Source: Acidobacteriota bacterium
Lineage (GTDB): Bacteria; Acidobacteriota; Terriglobia; UBA7540
Assembly: GCA_021789565.1 (NCBI GenBank)
Contig: JAJYJL010000411.1
Coordinates: 1-7,123 of the forward strand
Direction of reading: 5' to 3'
DNA length: 7,123 bases
Part shown: piece after piece, positions 1-7,123 of the stretch
Numbering within the stretch: the stretch's first letter is position 1
Layout of the letters: every line of letters starts with the position of its first letter
Made by a program: the position numbers and the translations under genes
The notes under the pieces: generated by a model
What the model was told of the DNA's origin: nothing
What the model saw: only the letters and a program-made list of their open reading frames with translations
Databases searched by the model: none

Positions 1-208
1 ATTTGGACTCATAGGCGTATCTGAATTCGACCGGATCATTGAACTCGATCAGGTCGAAGCCTCGCCCGCGTAATTCGAGCGCCAGTTTCTCCTCGGTCAA
101 CACGCAGTCTGGATCGGCGACCAGCGTCAGCTTACTGACATTGGGAACAAAGTCATTCAGGATGGCGTCTCGCCAACTACTCATTTTTGAGGATGCACCA
201 TAGTTCAT
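1..208 (-). CDS. pglZ: PglZ-like BREX protein, N-terminal part (runs off the left edge)
   Basis: This is the first 69 codons of a minus-strand gene that continues beyond the window. From the internal Met at 184 the protein begins MSSWRDAILNDF, followed by LTLVADPDCVLTEE, then RGRGFDLIEFNDPVEF and RYAYESK. This pattern (hydrophobic strand, DPD, Leu-Thr-Glu-Glu, Gly-Phe-Asp-Leu-Ile, Phe-Arg-Tyr-x-Tyr-Glu) matches my memory of the N-terminus of BREX-3-type PglZ. PglZ proteins have an alkaline-phosphatase-superfamily core and are required for BREX phage defence; that core is not in this window. I place the start at the ATG at 208-206 because it overlaps the SIR2 stop as ATGA and has a GAGG ribosome binding site (218-215) six bases upstream. 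The in-frame ATG at 184 has no clear site, although the conserved part begins there. The helicase and SIR2 genes upstream are coupled to it. Assignment rests on about 60 residues recalled by eye. Confidence 0.78.
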   Translation of the reverse strand, partial: MNYGASSKMSSWRDAILNDFVPNVSKLTLVADPDCVLTEEKLALELRGRGFDLIEFNDPVEFRYAYESK

Positions 209-218
209 TGAGAGCCTC
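205..218 (-). promoter_or_regulatory. Ribosome binding site and ATGA overlap setting the pglZ start
   Basis: Read on the minus strand, GAGG (218-215) is followed by six bases and then ATGA (208-205), which is both the pglZ start and the SIR2 stop. Position 208 is in frame with the later ATG at 184, adding eight residues (MNYGASSK). The good spacing and four-base overlap favour 208 as the true start, whereas the bases before 184 (CATCCTCAAAA) lack a site. Confidence 0.65.
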
Positions 219-3200
219 GTCTACGCGAGTACTCTCGGAGTCGTTGAAAGCGGGGATCTTGCGCAAGTCCTGAAGAAACTTGCTCGATCCTATCCAGACA
301 TTGCCCCAACTCCCGAGACACCCATTGTTGGTCAGCAAACACGATATCTAGTAGATGCAGTGCATCCGCCGGGAATCTGTTGCATAAATCCGATTCGTGT
401 AGCAGATGCATAACGTAGTCCGGGTGTTCAATCGGTTGCAGCCAGTCTCGCATCGCAGCTAAGGCCGCCGGGAATTCAGATCGGGCCGCAATGATCAGCC
501 GGGTCAACGATTCGGCGATTCGCGGAGTGGCAAGATCGCGTGACTTGGGCCAAACGTACTGCCAGAACGGCTGGACACGGTTCTTCCAATAGTCCTCGCG
601 CTGATCGGCGGCTCCTTCAAGAGCCTGGGAGAGCGCCTGCGCGGATTCCTCCAACCCTTCTTGAGGCAGCGCTCCAATGGCGGATTGGAGCTCACCCACG
701 GTGTAGCCCTCGGCCGGTCCCAGCGCCGCATAAGTCAGGAAGGCTGCGAACTGCTGGCGGTGTTCACCTAGGTCGGCGTAGTGGTTTGCGCTCTCCAGGA
801 ACTGCGGTTTGAACGCACTCAACAAGGGCTGGTACAAGCGTGGCGACCACAGGAAACCTTCCCACGCCGCTTTCGCTTCGGCTGGATTGTTCCAACTGAA
901 GAGCGGCAACAGATGTTGCTCAGTCCAAGTTCGATCCACGCGGAAGAGCGCGATCAGTCGCGAACCCAGCAGCACTCGGCCGTGGCGGAACCGGTCCACT
1001 TGCACATCGCAGAGTTCCGTGAAGAAGGGCTTGATGTCGTCTGGAAGCTTATCGTCGTCGTTCGGGTTCCGTTTGAACCACAGGTTGAGCAGTGCCTGCG
1101 TGACATGCCCGACCGGATGATTGATGGCTTCGTTGACAGGCTGGTCAATCGGCTCACCATTGCGCATCATTCCTGTGCCTGCTTCGAGCGGAAGGTTTAA
1201 GACGCGACGGCACAGGTCTAAAAGAACTTCCTCGTGTCGGTTAATCGATTTGGAGGCGACCTCGATCCATCTCGTCACGGCGTCGGCAATATCCTGAATG
1301 ATGGTGTCAGGCATGGTCTGCACCAGCGGCGCGGCGTATCGCCACGACCGCAGCACCATGCCCTCCTCACTCCAAGCCTGCAGTGCCTCGCGCCATCGTC
1401 CGTCCGGCCATACGCCATCCTGTGCTAGATCGCACAGCGCGTACAGGCTGTGAAAGAAACGGGTGCGACAGACGTCACGCCACGTGTCCTCGTAAAACGG
1501 CCGCCGTTCAGGTTGCGGCTTTGTCAGCCATTGCACGAGCTCGCGCCGCTTGCGGGGGGCGATGTCGATGTCCCGGCTTTCCTGGTAGTCCGGATCGCCG
1601 GTGCCGCTCATCCAGTGGGAGAACTCGTCACGCTCGTTGGCCGCCAACTCCCATTGCGGGTATGCACTGGACAGCTCAGCCAAGCGTTTCTTGGCGGTGG
1701 CTCCCAGTGCGAGGCCTGATGCGTTCAGTTTTGCGAGTCGCAGCCAAGTGGCCTCTAAAACGTGGTGTGCCCACCAATCCGGCTCAGGTTGGCCCATCAA
1801 CACTGATCGCGGCGGTCCGGCCAAGATGGCTGACTCCAGACGTTCCTGAGCCGCCTCTGCTAATTGCTGCCCCTGCAGAACAAGCAGTCTGAACACCTCC
1901 CGCCCCGTATCCGTGGACCACAGCCACCACGCGCCATCGGCCAGCAGCCAATCCACCCACTGCTCGGGTGCGATGCAAGCCGCCTGGCTGGCGGCAAACA
2001 GGACCAGTCGCTTGAAGGTGGGATATGGCAACTCGAACCAGGCCTGGGCAATCCGCGTCGCACGAGCACTGTCATTGCCGCGAAGCGCCAACCACGCATC
2101 GCGCAGCAATTCGATCAGGCTCACCCAGTCGCGGAAACCCCGGTTCTGCCAGTGCGGAGTAATGGACGGTAGATCCCAGTGCGATCGGTCGCTGCGGTCG
2201 TCGGCCTCACCGAGCTCGCGCAACAAGTCCAGCGCATCACGCAGCAGTTGCTGAAAATCCTCCAGCAGTTGCGGTAAGGCGGATGTCCAGTGCTCATCGG
2301 CAAGATCGCGCAGGGCCGAATGCACGTGATCGGCGGCCAGCACCAGCTCCCAATCCACCAGTTGCCGCAAGCGCATGGGCTCGCCCGCGCTCTCTTCCTC
2401 GTCGCCCCAACGAAACGGCTTCTTCAAGGCCACCTGGGGGGCGAGCAGCTCGCGCAACTCCAGGCGCAGCGTGGTGGTCAGCCCCTCCCGCTTCAACCGA
2501 CCTTTCCAGCGATAGAGATCGGGATCGCGCCACAGTGTTTTCACCCGGCCGCTGAGCAGCAGGCGCCACAGCGTGCGCATCAAGGGGCCAGGGATGGCCT
2601 TGGGCGCCTGTGAGCGGAGTTCATCCAGTTCTGTGGTCTTGCCGTCACGCTCCAGTGAGGCAAGGCGGTCCAGTTCCTGCTCGATCAGCCATGGCCAGCG
2701 GTCGTGCAACTGGCCACCACGTTGCGCGATCCAGATGATCAGCCGAGGGTCATCCAGATGGCGCGTGAGCCAGCGGGCCAGATGAAACATCACGTCGTCC
2801 CACTGGCTGCCGGTGATACCACCGGATACCAGCAGCATCGGTGGTGCGAGGTTGTAAGGTGCAGGGCGGCTGATCAGACTGAACCGTAACTTATCATCTA
2901 TCTCTACGCGCTGCGGAACACCATAGCGATTCAAGTCGCTGTGCTGGTAGCGATCCTCAGAAAACGCTTCCAGAAGCCACTCCAGAGGTGGTACCGGATT
3001 GAAGTCCGCAAACCGTTTGGCTGGCAGCCCGGATTTATCGGAGAGTGCCCAGAGCATCCGCCCTACAAAGTCATCCTGTCGAGTGCTGGCGGAAGGATGC
3101 GCCAGGGCGTAATCCACGACGATCCGCTCTTTACCGAGGATGCCATCACGATAGGTATCGGCCCAGACCTGCAAGGTTCTATGCAGCGCCGAGTGGTCGT

Positions 3201-4032
3201 TGCTACCAACAAGCACTTCGTAAAGGACGGGGGTAACGCCTTTGGCCTCCCATTCGATGGTCTTGTCGTGTTCCTGCCCAGGTTCGCAGTCGCCCAAAGC
3301 GTAGGCTTGCGGGGTGACCTCACCCAGCATCCGGTCGGCGGCCAGCGCATCCATCATGTAGCGCAGCACCGGATCGTTGATGCTGTAACCCACGAAGCAG
3401 ACAACGTAGTTGCGGAATAACTCACTGACGAAGCGAGCTGCCCAGCGTTCGGTTAGATAAGCGAGGCCAAAGTCGCCGCTGGTGAGCACTAGTCGGTGTA
3501 AAGCACTATCGTCACCCTTGTCAGGCAACAGACCATGCAGATAGACCAGTCCGTTCCAGCGGCTGTTCTTCGGGATGGGTAACATCGGCGCCGAATATGC
3601 GTGGAAGGGCAGCCCAATGCGCCGAGCCGCCCGCTCGAAAACGCGATCGAAGTTGGTAGTCACGAGGCGAACAGCGCCTTCGCGACAGCGGGCTAGTTGC
3701 AGCAAGGCAGCATGCGTGTCGGTGGCGCCCTTACGACGCCATTTGGGCTGCAATGCTTGCGCCAGTGCCTGGCGCACGGTGATACGTTGTCCCGGCAGAC
3801 GCCGCTCCAGCAGATCCAGCGTGGCGTCGAATTGACCGCGCCCGTAGGCATCCTGTTCGATGGCCGAACCTATTGTACCCACGCGCCGATAGATCTCATC
3901 CACCAGCCCCTTGAAGCCCGGAAGCCCGGCTGGATACGAAATGCCGGCGCCGCAGAAAAATACCACGCGGCCTTCTTCGTGCGCCTGCAAGAGCGCATCC
4001 GGTATATTCGGGCCGTTGGTTATAACTTGCAT
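205..4032 (-). CDS. SIR2-domain protein (putative NADase effector) with very large C-terminal region
   Basis: This complete 1275-residue protein carries an N-terminal SIR2-like domain at about residues 10-290. Visible motifs are the nucleotide-binding FFCGAGIS (25-32), TTNFD (125-129), YLHG (164-167), TSGDF (184-188) and GYSINDP (215-221). Asn127 and His166 correspond to the Asn/His pair needed for NAD hydrolysis in SIR2 defence proteins such as ThsA and DSR2, so the domain looks catalytically intact. The remaining roughly 1000 residues are rich in Trp, Leu, Arg and charged residues, look alpha-helical and show no Walker motifs, signal peptide or membrane segments. The C-terminal part may correspond to Pfam DUF4020, known to accompany SIR2 domains, but that is from memory. 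By analogy with DSR1/DSR2 it could sense phage and deplete cellular NAD+. The ATG at 4032 overlaps the helicase end by 13 bases, has no recognisable ribosome binding site and puts the GAGIS motif at the usual distance from the N-terminus. The TGA overlaps the pglZ start. Gene and SIR2 domain are secure; the defence role is inferred. Confidence 0.95.
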   Translation of the reverse strand: MQVITNGPNIPDALLQAHEEGRVVFFCGAGISYPAGLPGFKGLVDEIYRRVGTIGSAIEQDAYGRGQFDATLDLLERRLPGQRITVRQALAQALQPKWRRKGATDTHAALLQLARCREGAVRLVTTNFDRVFERAARRIGLPFHAYSAPMLPIPKNSRWNGLVYLHGLLPDKGDDSALHRLVLTSGDFGLAYLTERWAARFVSELFRNYVVCFVGYSINDPVLRYMMDALAADRMLGEVTPQAYALGDCEPGQEHDKTIEWEAKGVTPVLYEVLVGSNDHSALHRTLQVWADTYRDGILGKERIVVDYALAHPSASTRQDDFVGRMLWALSDKSGLPAKRFADFNPVPPLEWLLEAFSEDRYQHSDLNRYGVPQRVEIDDKLRFSLISRPAPYNLAPPMLLVSGGITGSQWDDVMFHLARWLTRHLDDPRLIIWIAQRGGQLHDRWPWLIEQELDRLASLERDGKTTELDELRSQAPKAIPGPLMRTLWRLLLSGRVKTLWRDPDLYRWKGRLKREGLTTTLRLELRELLAPQVALKKPFRWGDEEESAGEPMRLRQLVDWELVLAADHVHSALRDLADEHWTSALPQLLEDFQQLLRDALDLLRELGEADDRSDRSHWDLPSITPHWQNRGFRDWVSLIELLRDAWLALRGNDSARATRIAQAWFELPYPTFKRLVLFAASQAACIAPEQWVDWLLADGAWWLWSTDTGREVFRLLVLQGQQLAEAAQERLESAILAGPPRSVLMGQPEPDWWAHHVLEATWLRLAKLNASGLALGATAKKRLAELSSAYPQWELAANERDEFSHWMSGTGDPDYQESRDIDIAPRKRRELVQWLTKPQPERRPFYEDTWRDVCRTRFFHSLYALCDLAQDGVWPDGRWREALQAWSEEGMVLRSWRYAAPLVQTMPDTIIQDIADAVTRWIEVASKSINRHEEVLLDLCRRVLNLPLEAGTGMMRNGEPIDQPVNEAINHPVGHVTQALLNLWFKRNPNDDDKLPDDIKPFFTELCDVQVDRFRHGRVLLGSRLIALFRVDRTWTEQHLLPLFSWNNPAEAKAAWEGFLWSPRLYQPLLSAFKPQFLESANHYADLGEHRQQFAAFLTYAALGPAEGYTVGELQSAIGALPQEGLEESAQALSQALEGAADQREDYWKNRVQPFWQYVWPKSRDLATPRIAESLTRLIIAARSEFPAALAAMRDWLQPIEHPDYVMHLLHESDLCNRFPADALHLLDIVFADQQWVSRELGQCLDRIEQVSSGLAQDPRFQRLREYSRRRGSQ
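4020..4032 (-). other. 13-base helicase/SIR2 gene overlap (translational coupling)
   Basis: The SIR2 ATG (4032-4030) lies inside the last codons of the helicase gene, whose TAA is at 4022-4020, in a different frame. The bases just upstream of the ATG (TCAAGTCTTCCCA) contain no purine-rich ribosome binding site. This is the usual arrangement when a downstream gene is translated by ribosomes finishing the upstream one, so SIR2 output is probably tied to helicase output. The coupling is inferred. Confidence 0.7.
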
Positions 4033-6938
4033 TGGGAAGACTTGACAATGCGTAGCATCAGCAGCGGCCGGATTTCCGGCACGATCTGCCGCGCTGATTG
4101 CAGTTCATGTCGCCACTCAGCTTCCTCGGCATCGCAGCGGGCCAGACGGTACTGGCGCACCTCCGGCAATCCAATCCGCTCGATGGCCTTCCGCCGTGAG
4201 GTAAAGGCGACCATGCCGCGTTCCTCTTCCCGGGTCACCGAAGCTATGTGCGCCTGTTGCAATGTGTCGAACAGCTCCTGTCCGGCCTGTTCGGCAGCAA
4301 TCTGCAAACGCTCATGGACGGTGATGGATTCATCCTGCCCGAGGGTGGCTTGCACCTGGACTTCCGCCGTCTGCAGCACATCCCAGATATGGCGGGCTGT
4401 GGGCAGAAACAGCTTGCCTTCCTCGCTCAAGAACACGCTGACATAGCCACGCCGCACCATGGGGATGCGCAGGAGTTGTGTCTTCTGGTGCATTCCTGCC
4501 TGAAGGCGAATCTCAAACAGTCCCCAGAAACCCGAGATGCTGGCTGGCAGTCCATTCACGGTTACACAAGGCAATGGCTGACCGGCCGCAACCTGCGGTA
4601 GGCTCAGGGCCAGCCCACGGATACGGCTGTTTTCAAGATTGAGCAGGGTTGCGTCGGTCAGGCGACCCGCTTCCCGGGCGCTGAACACGGCTTTGCGGTG
4701 TTCCTGGCCATCCGGCCAAGTCAGATCCCACCAGGAGCGCTTGCGACTGGCCACACCGCCATGAGAGTTGAGGTAACCGACCGTCATCCGTTCCACCCAG
4801 TGGGGCAACGGATGCGAGCGCAGACGTTCAGCGGTTTGCACATCCGGCTCTTCGGAGATGCCGTAGATAGCCGAAGACTCGCGCACTTGCTGAATCTCGT
4901 CCCGAATCCTAGCCACCGTGTGATCGACGGAGGTCTCGATACCGTCAGGATTTAGGATGGCCGAGGCGAACACATCCTCGAACAACTCACCGGCCTGGGC
5001 GGAATCGAGCACGTCACCGGTCTTGTCGATGCCGAACTCTTCGAAGATCACCGAGAGCTTCTGCTCCAGCACTTCGCGCACGCGGAACTCGACAGAATCT
5101 TCAAAAACGAAATTGATCGCCTGTACGGTTTTTGGCTGACCGATACGGTCCACACGACCGATACGCTGCTCCAGCCGCATGGGGTTCCAGGGGATGTCGT
5201 AGTTGATGATGACGTGGGCGAACTGCAGGTTCAGACCTTCGCCGCCCGCATCGGTGGAGACCAATATGCGATGCGATTTGCGGAAGGCATCCTGGGCCAG
5301 CTTGCGTTCCTCTATGTCCATGGAACCGTTCAGGGTGACCACCGAGATTCCCCGTGCTTCCAGAAACTCCGTCAACATCTGCTGGGTGGGAACGAACTCC
5401 GTGAAGATCAGCACCTTCAAATCCGGTTCGTTTTCCTCGGCCTGCAGCTTGTAGATCCACTCGATCAGCGCCTCGGCCTTGGCGTCGGGGCCAACCTGTT
5501 CACAACGGACCGCCGCGTCGAGCAGGGTCTCTACATGACTGCCTTCGCTCTGCAGAGCCGACACATGGGATTTCAGCAGCTCATCGAGCAGCTCCTGGCC
5601 GTCCATATCATACAACTCGGCTATTTCATCGTCTGGGCTTCCCGATCCCTCCTCGCCGTTTTCAAGCTCTGTCAGACGCAGACTGGCTTGCTGTTCGCCA
5701 TCCTTGAGCGCGGCGAGCCGCCGCTCCAGCGTGGTGCGGATCGCCCGGGTGCTGGAGACCACCAGGCGCTGCATCAGGATCATCAGAAAGCCGATGTGGC
5801 GCTTCTTCTCGCGCAGAGCCTGGTTGTAGCCCTCGCGCACGTAGTCGGTCACGGCTTCATAGAGGAGCTGCTGCAAGTGGTGTCGACTCTCCCAGGCCAC
5901 CGGGGCCATTTGCGTGTGCCGGGGTTTAAAGAGCGGCTTGCCGTCCGCATCAATAGCCTTGCGCTTCTCTGTGCGGATAACATACGGAGCCACCCGGTCG
6001 CGGGAGACACTGTCCATATCCGGGAAGGCGTCGTCATCCAGCAGGTTCATCAGGCGATGAAAGGCATCGGTTTTCCCCTGGTGGGGCGTAGCCGAAAGCA
6101 GCAGCACATAGGGCGCGGCCTCCGCCAGCCCTTTCCCAAGTTTGTACCGGGCGACCTGATCGGTGCTGCCACCCAAGCGGTGCGCTTCGTCCACCACCAC
6201 CAGATCCCAACCGGCGGTAATCAGATCCTCGAACCGGCTGCGGTTGTATTCGGCGACCCTTTCCGCCGTCCAGCCGCGCCGCTTGTCCATGGGCTTGACA
6301 GAGTCGAGCGAGACGATGACCTGATCAAACATCGACCAGACTGAACCCCGCTGGTCTGCGCTCTTGTCCAAATTGGGAGCCAGGCGCTGCAAGGTGCCGA
6401 TGTCGTCGCCCAGAACGAGCTGGAACTGTTCATTGAAGTGGGTTTGCATTTCCGCCACCCACTGGGTGGCGATACCTTTGGGAGAGACAACCAGGGTTCG
6501 GTGCACCAGCCCGCGCAGCTTGAGTTCACGCATGACCAGACCAGCCTCGATGGTCTTGCCGAGGCCAACCTCGTCGGCCAGCAGGTAGCGCACGCGGTCG
6601 CCGGAGATGGCCCGGGACAAGGCGAGGATCTGGTGCGGCAGCGGGATGACGTGGGACTCCATGGGAGCCAGCAGTACTTGGCCGTCAGTGGCGCTGGTGG
6701 AGCCTTCGAGCACCTCGGCCACCTTGGCTGCAGCAACCACATAGGCAATGCGTCCAGCCTCGATCTCCGGCTGCAGGTCGGCACTCAGCGGCCGCAAGGC
6801 GGAGCGGGGCACGCGCACTACCGCGTCCTGGTTCGGCAACCAGACACGGCACACCGTCTGCCCCCACAAGGTCTGTTCCTCAATGACCTTGCAGGCGCTG
6901 TTATGAACGGTGCTGTATTGCCATGATGATATTTCCAC
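4020..6938 (-). CDS. SNF2/HepA-family helicase (BrxHII-like, related to DISARM DrmD)
   Basis: This is a complete 972-residue superfamily 2 DNA-dependent ATPase of the SNF2/HepA (COG0553) type. Motifs run in order: PLPHQ near residue 99; Walker A DEVGLGKT (122-129); VVSPKGIATQW (150-160); Walker B DEAH (250-253); LLSATPHQ (280-287); VLIFTEF (509-515) opening the second RecA lobe; STDAGGEGLNLQ (561-572); and QRIGRVDRIGQ (591-601). The lobes are separated by a helical insertion with an acidic patch near 426-450. Residues after about 640 have no motif I recognise. It probably translocates on DNA rather than unwinding it. An SNF2 helicase just upstream of pglZ fits BrxHII of type 3 BREX; DrmD of class 1 DISARM is a close relative that sequence alone may not exclude. 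The GTG at 6938 is the only usual start before the conserved TLWGQTVCRVWLP stretch, because an in-frame TGA lies at 6950-6948. No strong ribosome binding site is visible. The stop falls inside the SIR2 gene. Confidence 0.96.
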   Translation of the reverse strand: MEISSWQYSTVHNSACKVIEEQTLWGQTVCRVWLPNQDAVVRVPRSALRPLSADLQPEIEAGRIAYVVAAAKVAEVLEGSTSATDGQVLLAPMESHVIPLPHQILALSRAISGDRVRYLLADEVGLGKTIEAGLVMRELKLRGLVHRTLVVSPKGIATQWVAEMQTHFNEQFQLVLGDDIGTLQRLAPNLDKSADQRGSVWSMFDQVIVSLDSVKPMDKRRGWTAERVAEYNRSRFEDLITAGWDLVVVDEAHRLGGSTDQVARYKLGKGLAEAAPYVLLLSATPHQGKTDAFHRLMNLLDDDAFPDMDSVSRDRVAPYVIRTEKRKAIDADGKPLFKPRHTQMAPVAWESRHHLQQLLYEAVTDYVREGYNQALREKKRHIGFLMILMQRLVVSSTRAIRTTLERRLAALKDGEQQASLRLTELENGEEGSGSPDDEIAELYDMDGQELLDELLKSHVSALQSEGSHVETLLDAAVRCEQVGPDAKAEALIEWIYKLQAEENEPDLKVLIFTEFVPTQQMLTEFLEARGISVVTLNGSMDIEERKLAQDAFRKSHRILVSTDAGGEGLNLQFAHVIINYDIPWNPMRLEQRIGRVDRIGQPKTVQAINFVFEDSVEFRVREVLEQKLSVIFEEFGIDKTGDVLDSAQAGELFEDVFASAILNPDGIETSVDHTVARIRDEIQQVRESSAIYGISEEPDVQTAERLRSHPLPHWVERMTVGYLNSHGGVASRKRSWWDLTWPDGQEHRKAVFSAREAGRLTDATLLNLENSRIRGLALSLPQVAAGQPLPCVTVNGLPASISGFWGLFEIRLQAGMHQKTQLLRIPMVRRGYVSVFLSEEGKLFLPTARHIWDVLQTAEVQVQATLGQDESITVHERLQIAAEQAGQELFDTLQQAHIASVTREEERGMVAFTSRRKAIERIGLPEVRQYRLARCDAEEAEWRHELQSARQIVPEIRPLLMLRIVKSSQCKL

Positions 6939-6947
6939 AATGAATGC

Positions 6948-7028
6948 TCACGGACATGCTTTCAGCAAATTCGGATTAGTGGTAAGTACTTCAATACGAG
7001 CTATGATCGAAAGTGGTGTACGGGCGGG
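6948..7028 (-). pseudogene. Possible 3' remnant of a gene upstream of the helicase
   Basis: On the minus strand, 26 codons are open between a TAA (7031-7029) and a TGA (6950-6948). They end in IIARIEVLTTNPNLLKACP. The TGA lies nine bases before the helicase GTG, a spacing typical of genes in one operon. In type 3 BREX the gene at this place is the pglX methylase, so this could be its last codons, cut off by an insertion near 7010-7030. I do not recognise the peptide, and an open stretch this short often arises by chance. The alternative is plain leader sequence. Confidence 0.2.
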
Positions 7029-7049
7029 TTACATCTGACTTGAGCAAGG

Positions 7050-7106
7050 TGGCGCACTGTTGCTACAAAGGGTTTCGCAGACCAATGAGCAACGAGGAGT
7101 GCGCCA
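7050..7106 (+). repeat. Imperfect inverted repeat (hairpin) over the ribosome binding site of the right-edge gene
   Basis: The left arm GGCGCACTGTTGCT (7051-7064) pairs with AGCAACGAGGAGTGCGCC (7088-7105). This gives an eight-pair stem (7051-7058 with 7098-7105) and a six-pair stem (7059-7064 with 7088-7093), separated by a one-sided GAGG bulge (7094-7097); T7050 can also pair with A7106. The loop is 23 bases. In RNA the structure would hold part of the GAGGAG site and the first base of the start codon. A direct repeat TGAGCAA (7041-7047 and 7086-7092) overlaps it. The pairing is read directly; its role, such as limiting transposase translation or marking an element end, is inferred. Confidence 0.55.
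7094..7099 (+). promoter_or_regulatory. Ribosome binding site for the right-edge gene
   Basis: GAGGAG lies six bases before the ATG at 7106, an almost ideal Shine-Dalgarno match and spacing. It is the main reason to take this ATG as a real start although only six codons are visible. Its first four bases fall in the bulge of the hairpin around it and the last two in the stem. Confidence 0.5.
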
Positions 7107-7123
7107 TGAAAGATAGTACCGTT
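7106..7123 (+). CDS. Start of an unidentified plus-strand gene, possibly a transposase
   Basis: Only six codons (MKDSTV) lie inside the window, read divergently from the operon. Support for a real gene is the GAGGAG ribosome binding site six bases upstream. Six residues cannot identify a family. The position, where a BREX core gene would be expected on the other strand, and the hairpin over the start suggest an inserted mobile element. Several IS110-type transposases begin with a similar Met-x-x-Ser-Thr-Val stretch before the first catalytic strand, but this is a guess. A weak plus-strand -10-like TATGAT is at 7002-7007 without a convincing -35. Confidence 0.35.

Noticed and set aside
3697..4446. 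A 249-codon plus-strand open frame crossing the helicase/SIR2 junction
   Set aside because: It overlaps two well-supported minus-strand genes, including the GAGIS-coding region of SIR2, and its product is low-complexity Ser/Arg/Cys-rich sequence typical of a shadow frame.
5214..6344. A 376-codon plus-strand open frame opposite the helicase gene
   Set aside because: It lies antisense to the most conserved helicase motifs and its product has no recognisable domain. Long antisense frames are expected opposite GC-rich genes.
4020..6938. A class 1 DISARM reading of the helicase (DrmD)
   Set aside because: The protein is similar in type, but the pglZ-like gene after SIR2 and the absence of any visible drm partner favour BREX-3. 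DrmA/DrmB beyond the window would reopen this.
7002..7007. A plus-strand -10-like TATGAT
   Set aside because: It matches five of six consensus bases, but no -35 at 16-18 bases spacing matches more than about half, so it is mentioned only with the right-edge gene.
6939..7050. A sigma-70 promoter for the minus-strand operon just upstream of the helicase
   Set aside because: The best minus-strand candidate (TTGAAG, 17 bases, AATTTG) has a poor -10, so I could not support a promoter. The operon may be transcribed from outside the window.

Overview
The window is a bacterial defence-island fragment. Three genes lie head to tail on the minus strand, and something unrelated and divergent begins at the right edge. 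The sequence is moderately GC-rich by eye and uses bacterial signals: a GTG start, stop/start overlaps and GAGG-type ribosome binding sites. Protein style and codon use fit a proteobacterium, perhaps gamma or beta. I cannot name the genus.

Layout in order of transcription (right to left). First is a complete 972-residue SNF2/HepA-type helicase (6938 to 4020) with all the classical motifs. Its stop lies inside the next gene, a complete 1275-residue protein (4032 to 205) with an N-terminal SIR2 NADase-like domain and about 1000 residues of uncharacterised, apparently helical sequence. The SIR2 gene's TGA overlaps an ATG of the third gene (ATGA at 208-205). That gene runs off the left edge; its first 69 codons resemble the N-terminus of PglZ, the phosphatase-superfamily protein of BREX systems, most closely the BREX-3 form as I remember it. 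The three genes therefore look like one translationally coupled operon.

The established type 3 BREX order is brxF-brxC-pglX-brxHII-pglZ-brxA, in which an SNF2-like helicase directly precedes pglZ. Here a full-length SIR2 protein of the general kind used in abortive infection (ThsA, DSR1/DSR2) sits between these two core genes, in register with both. The most interesting reading is a BREX-like locus with a built-in NAD-depleting effector arm. That is an inference from order and overlaps, not a demonstrated system.

Right edge (6939-7123). The methylase gene expected upstream of the helicase is absent. There is only a 167-bp gap and then a plus-strand ATG at 7106 with a good GAGGAG ribosome binding site, inside an imperfect hairpin. 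This may be the start of an inserted mobile element that cut off the upstream part of the operon. A 26-codon open stretch ending 9 bases before the helicase start could be a remnant of the lost gene, but it is short enough to be chance. I saw no RNA genes, CRISPR arrays or convincing terminators.
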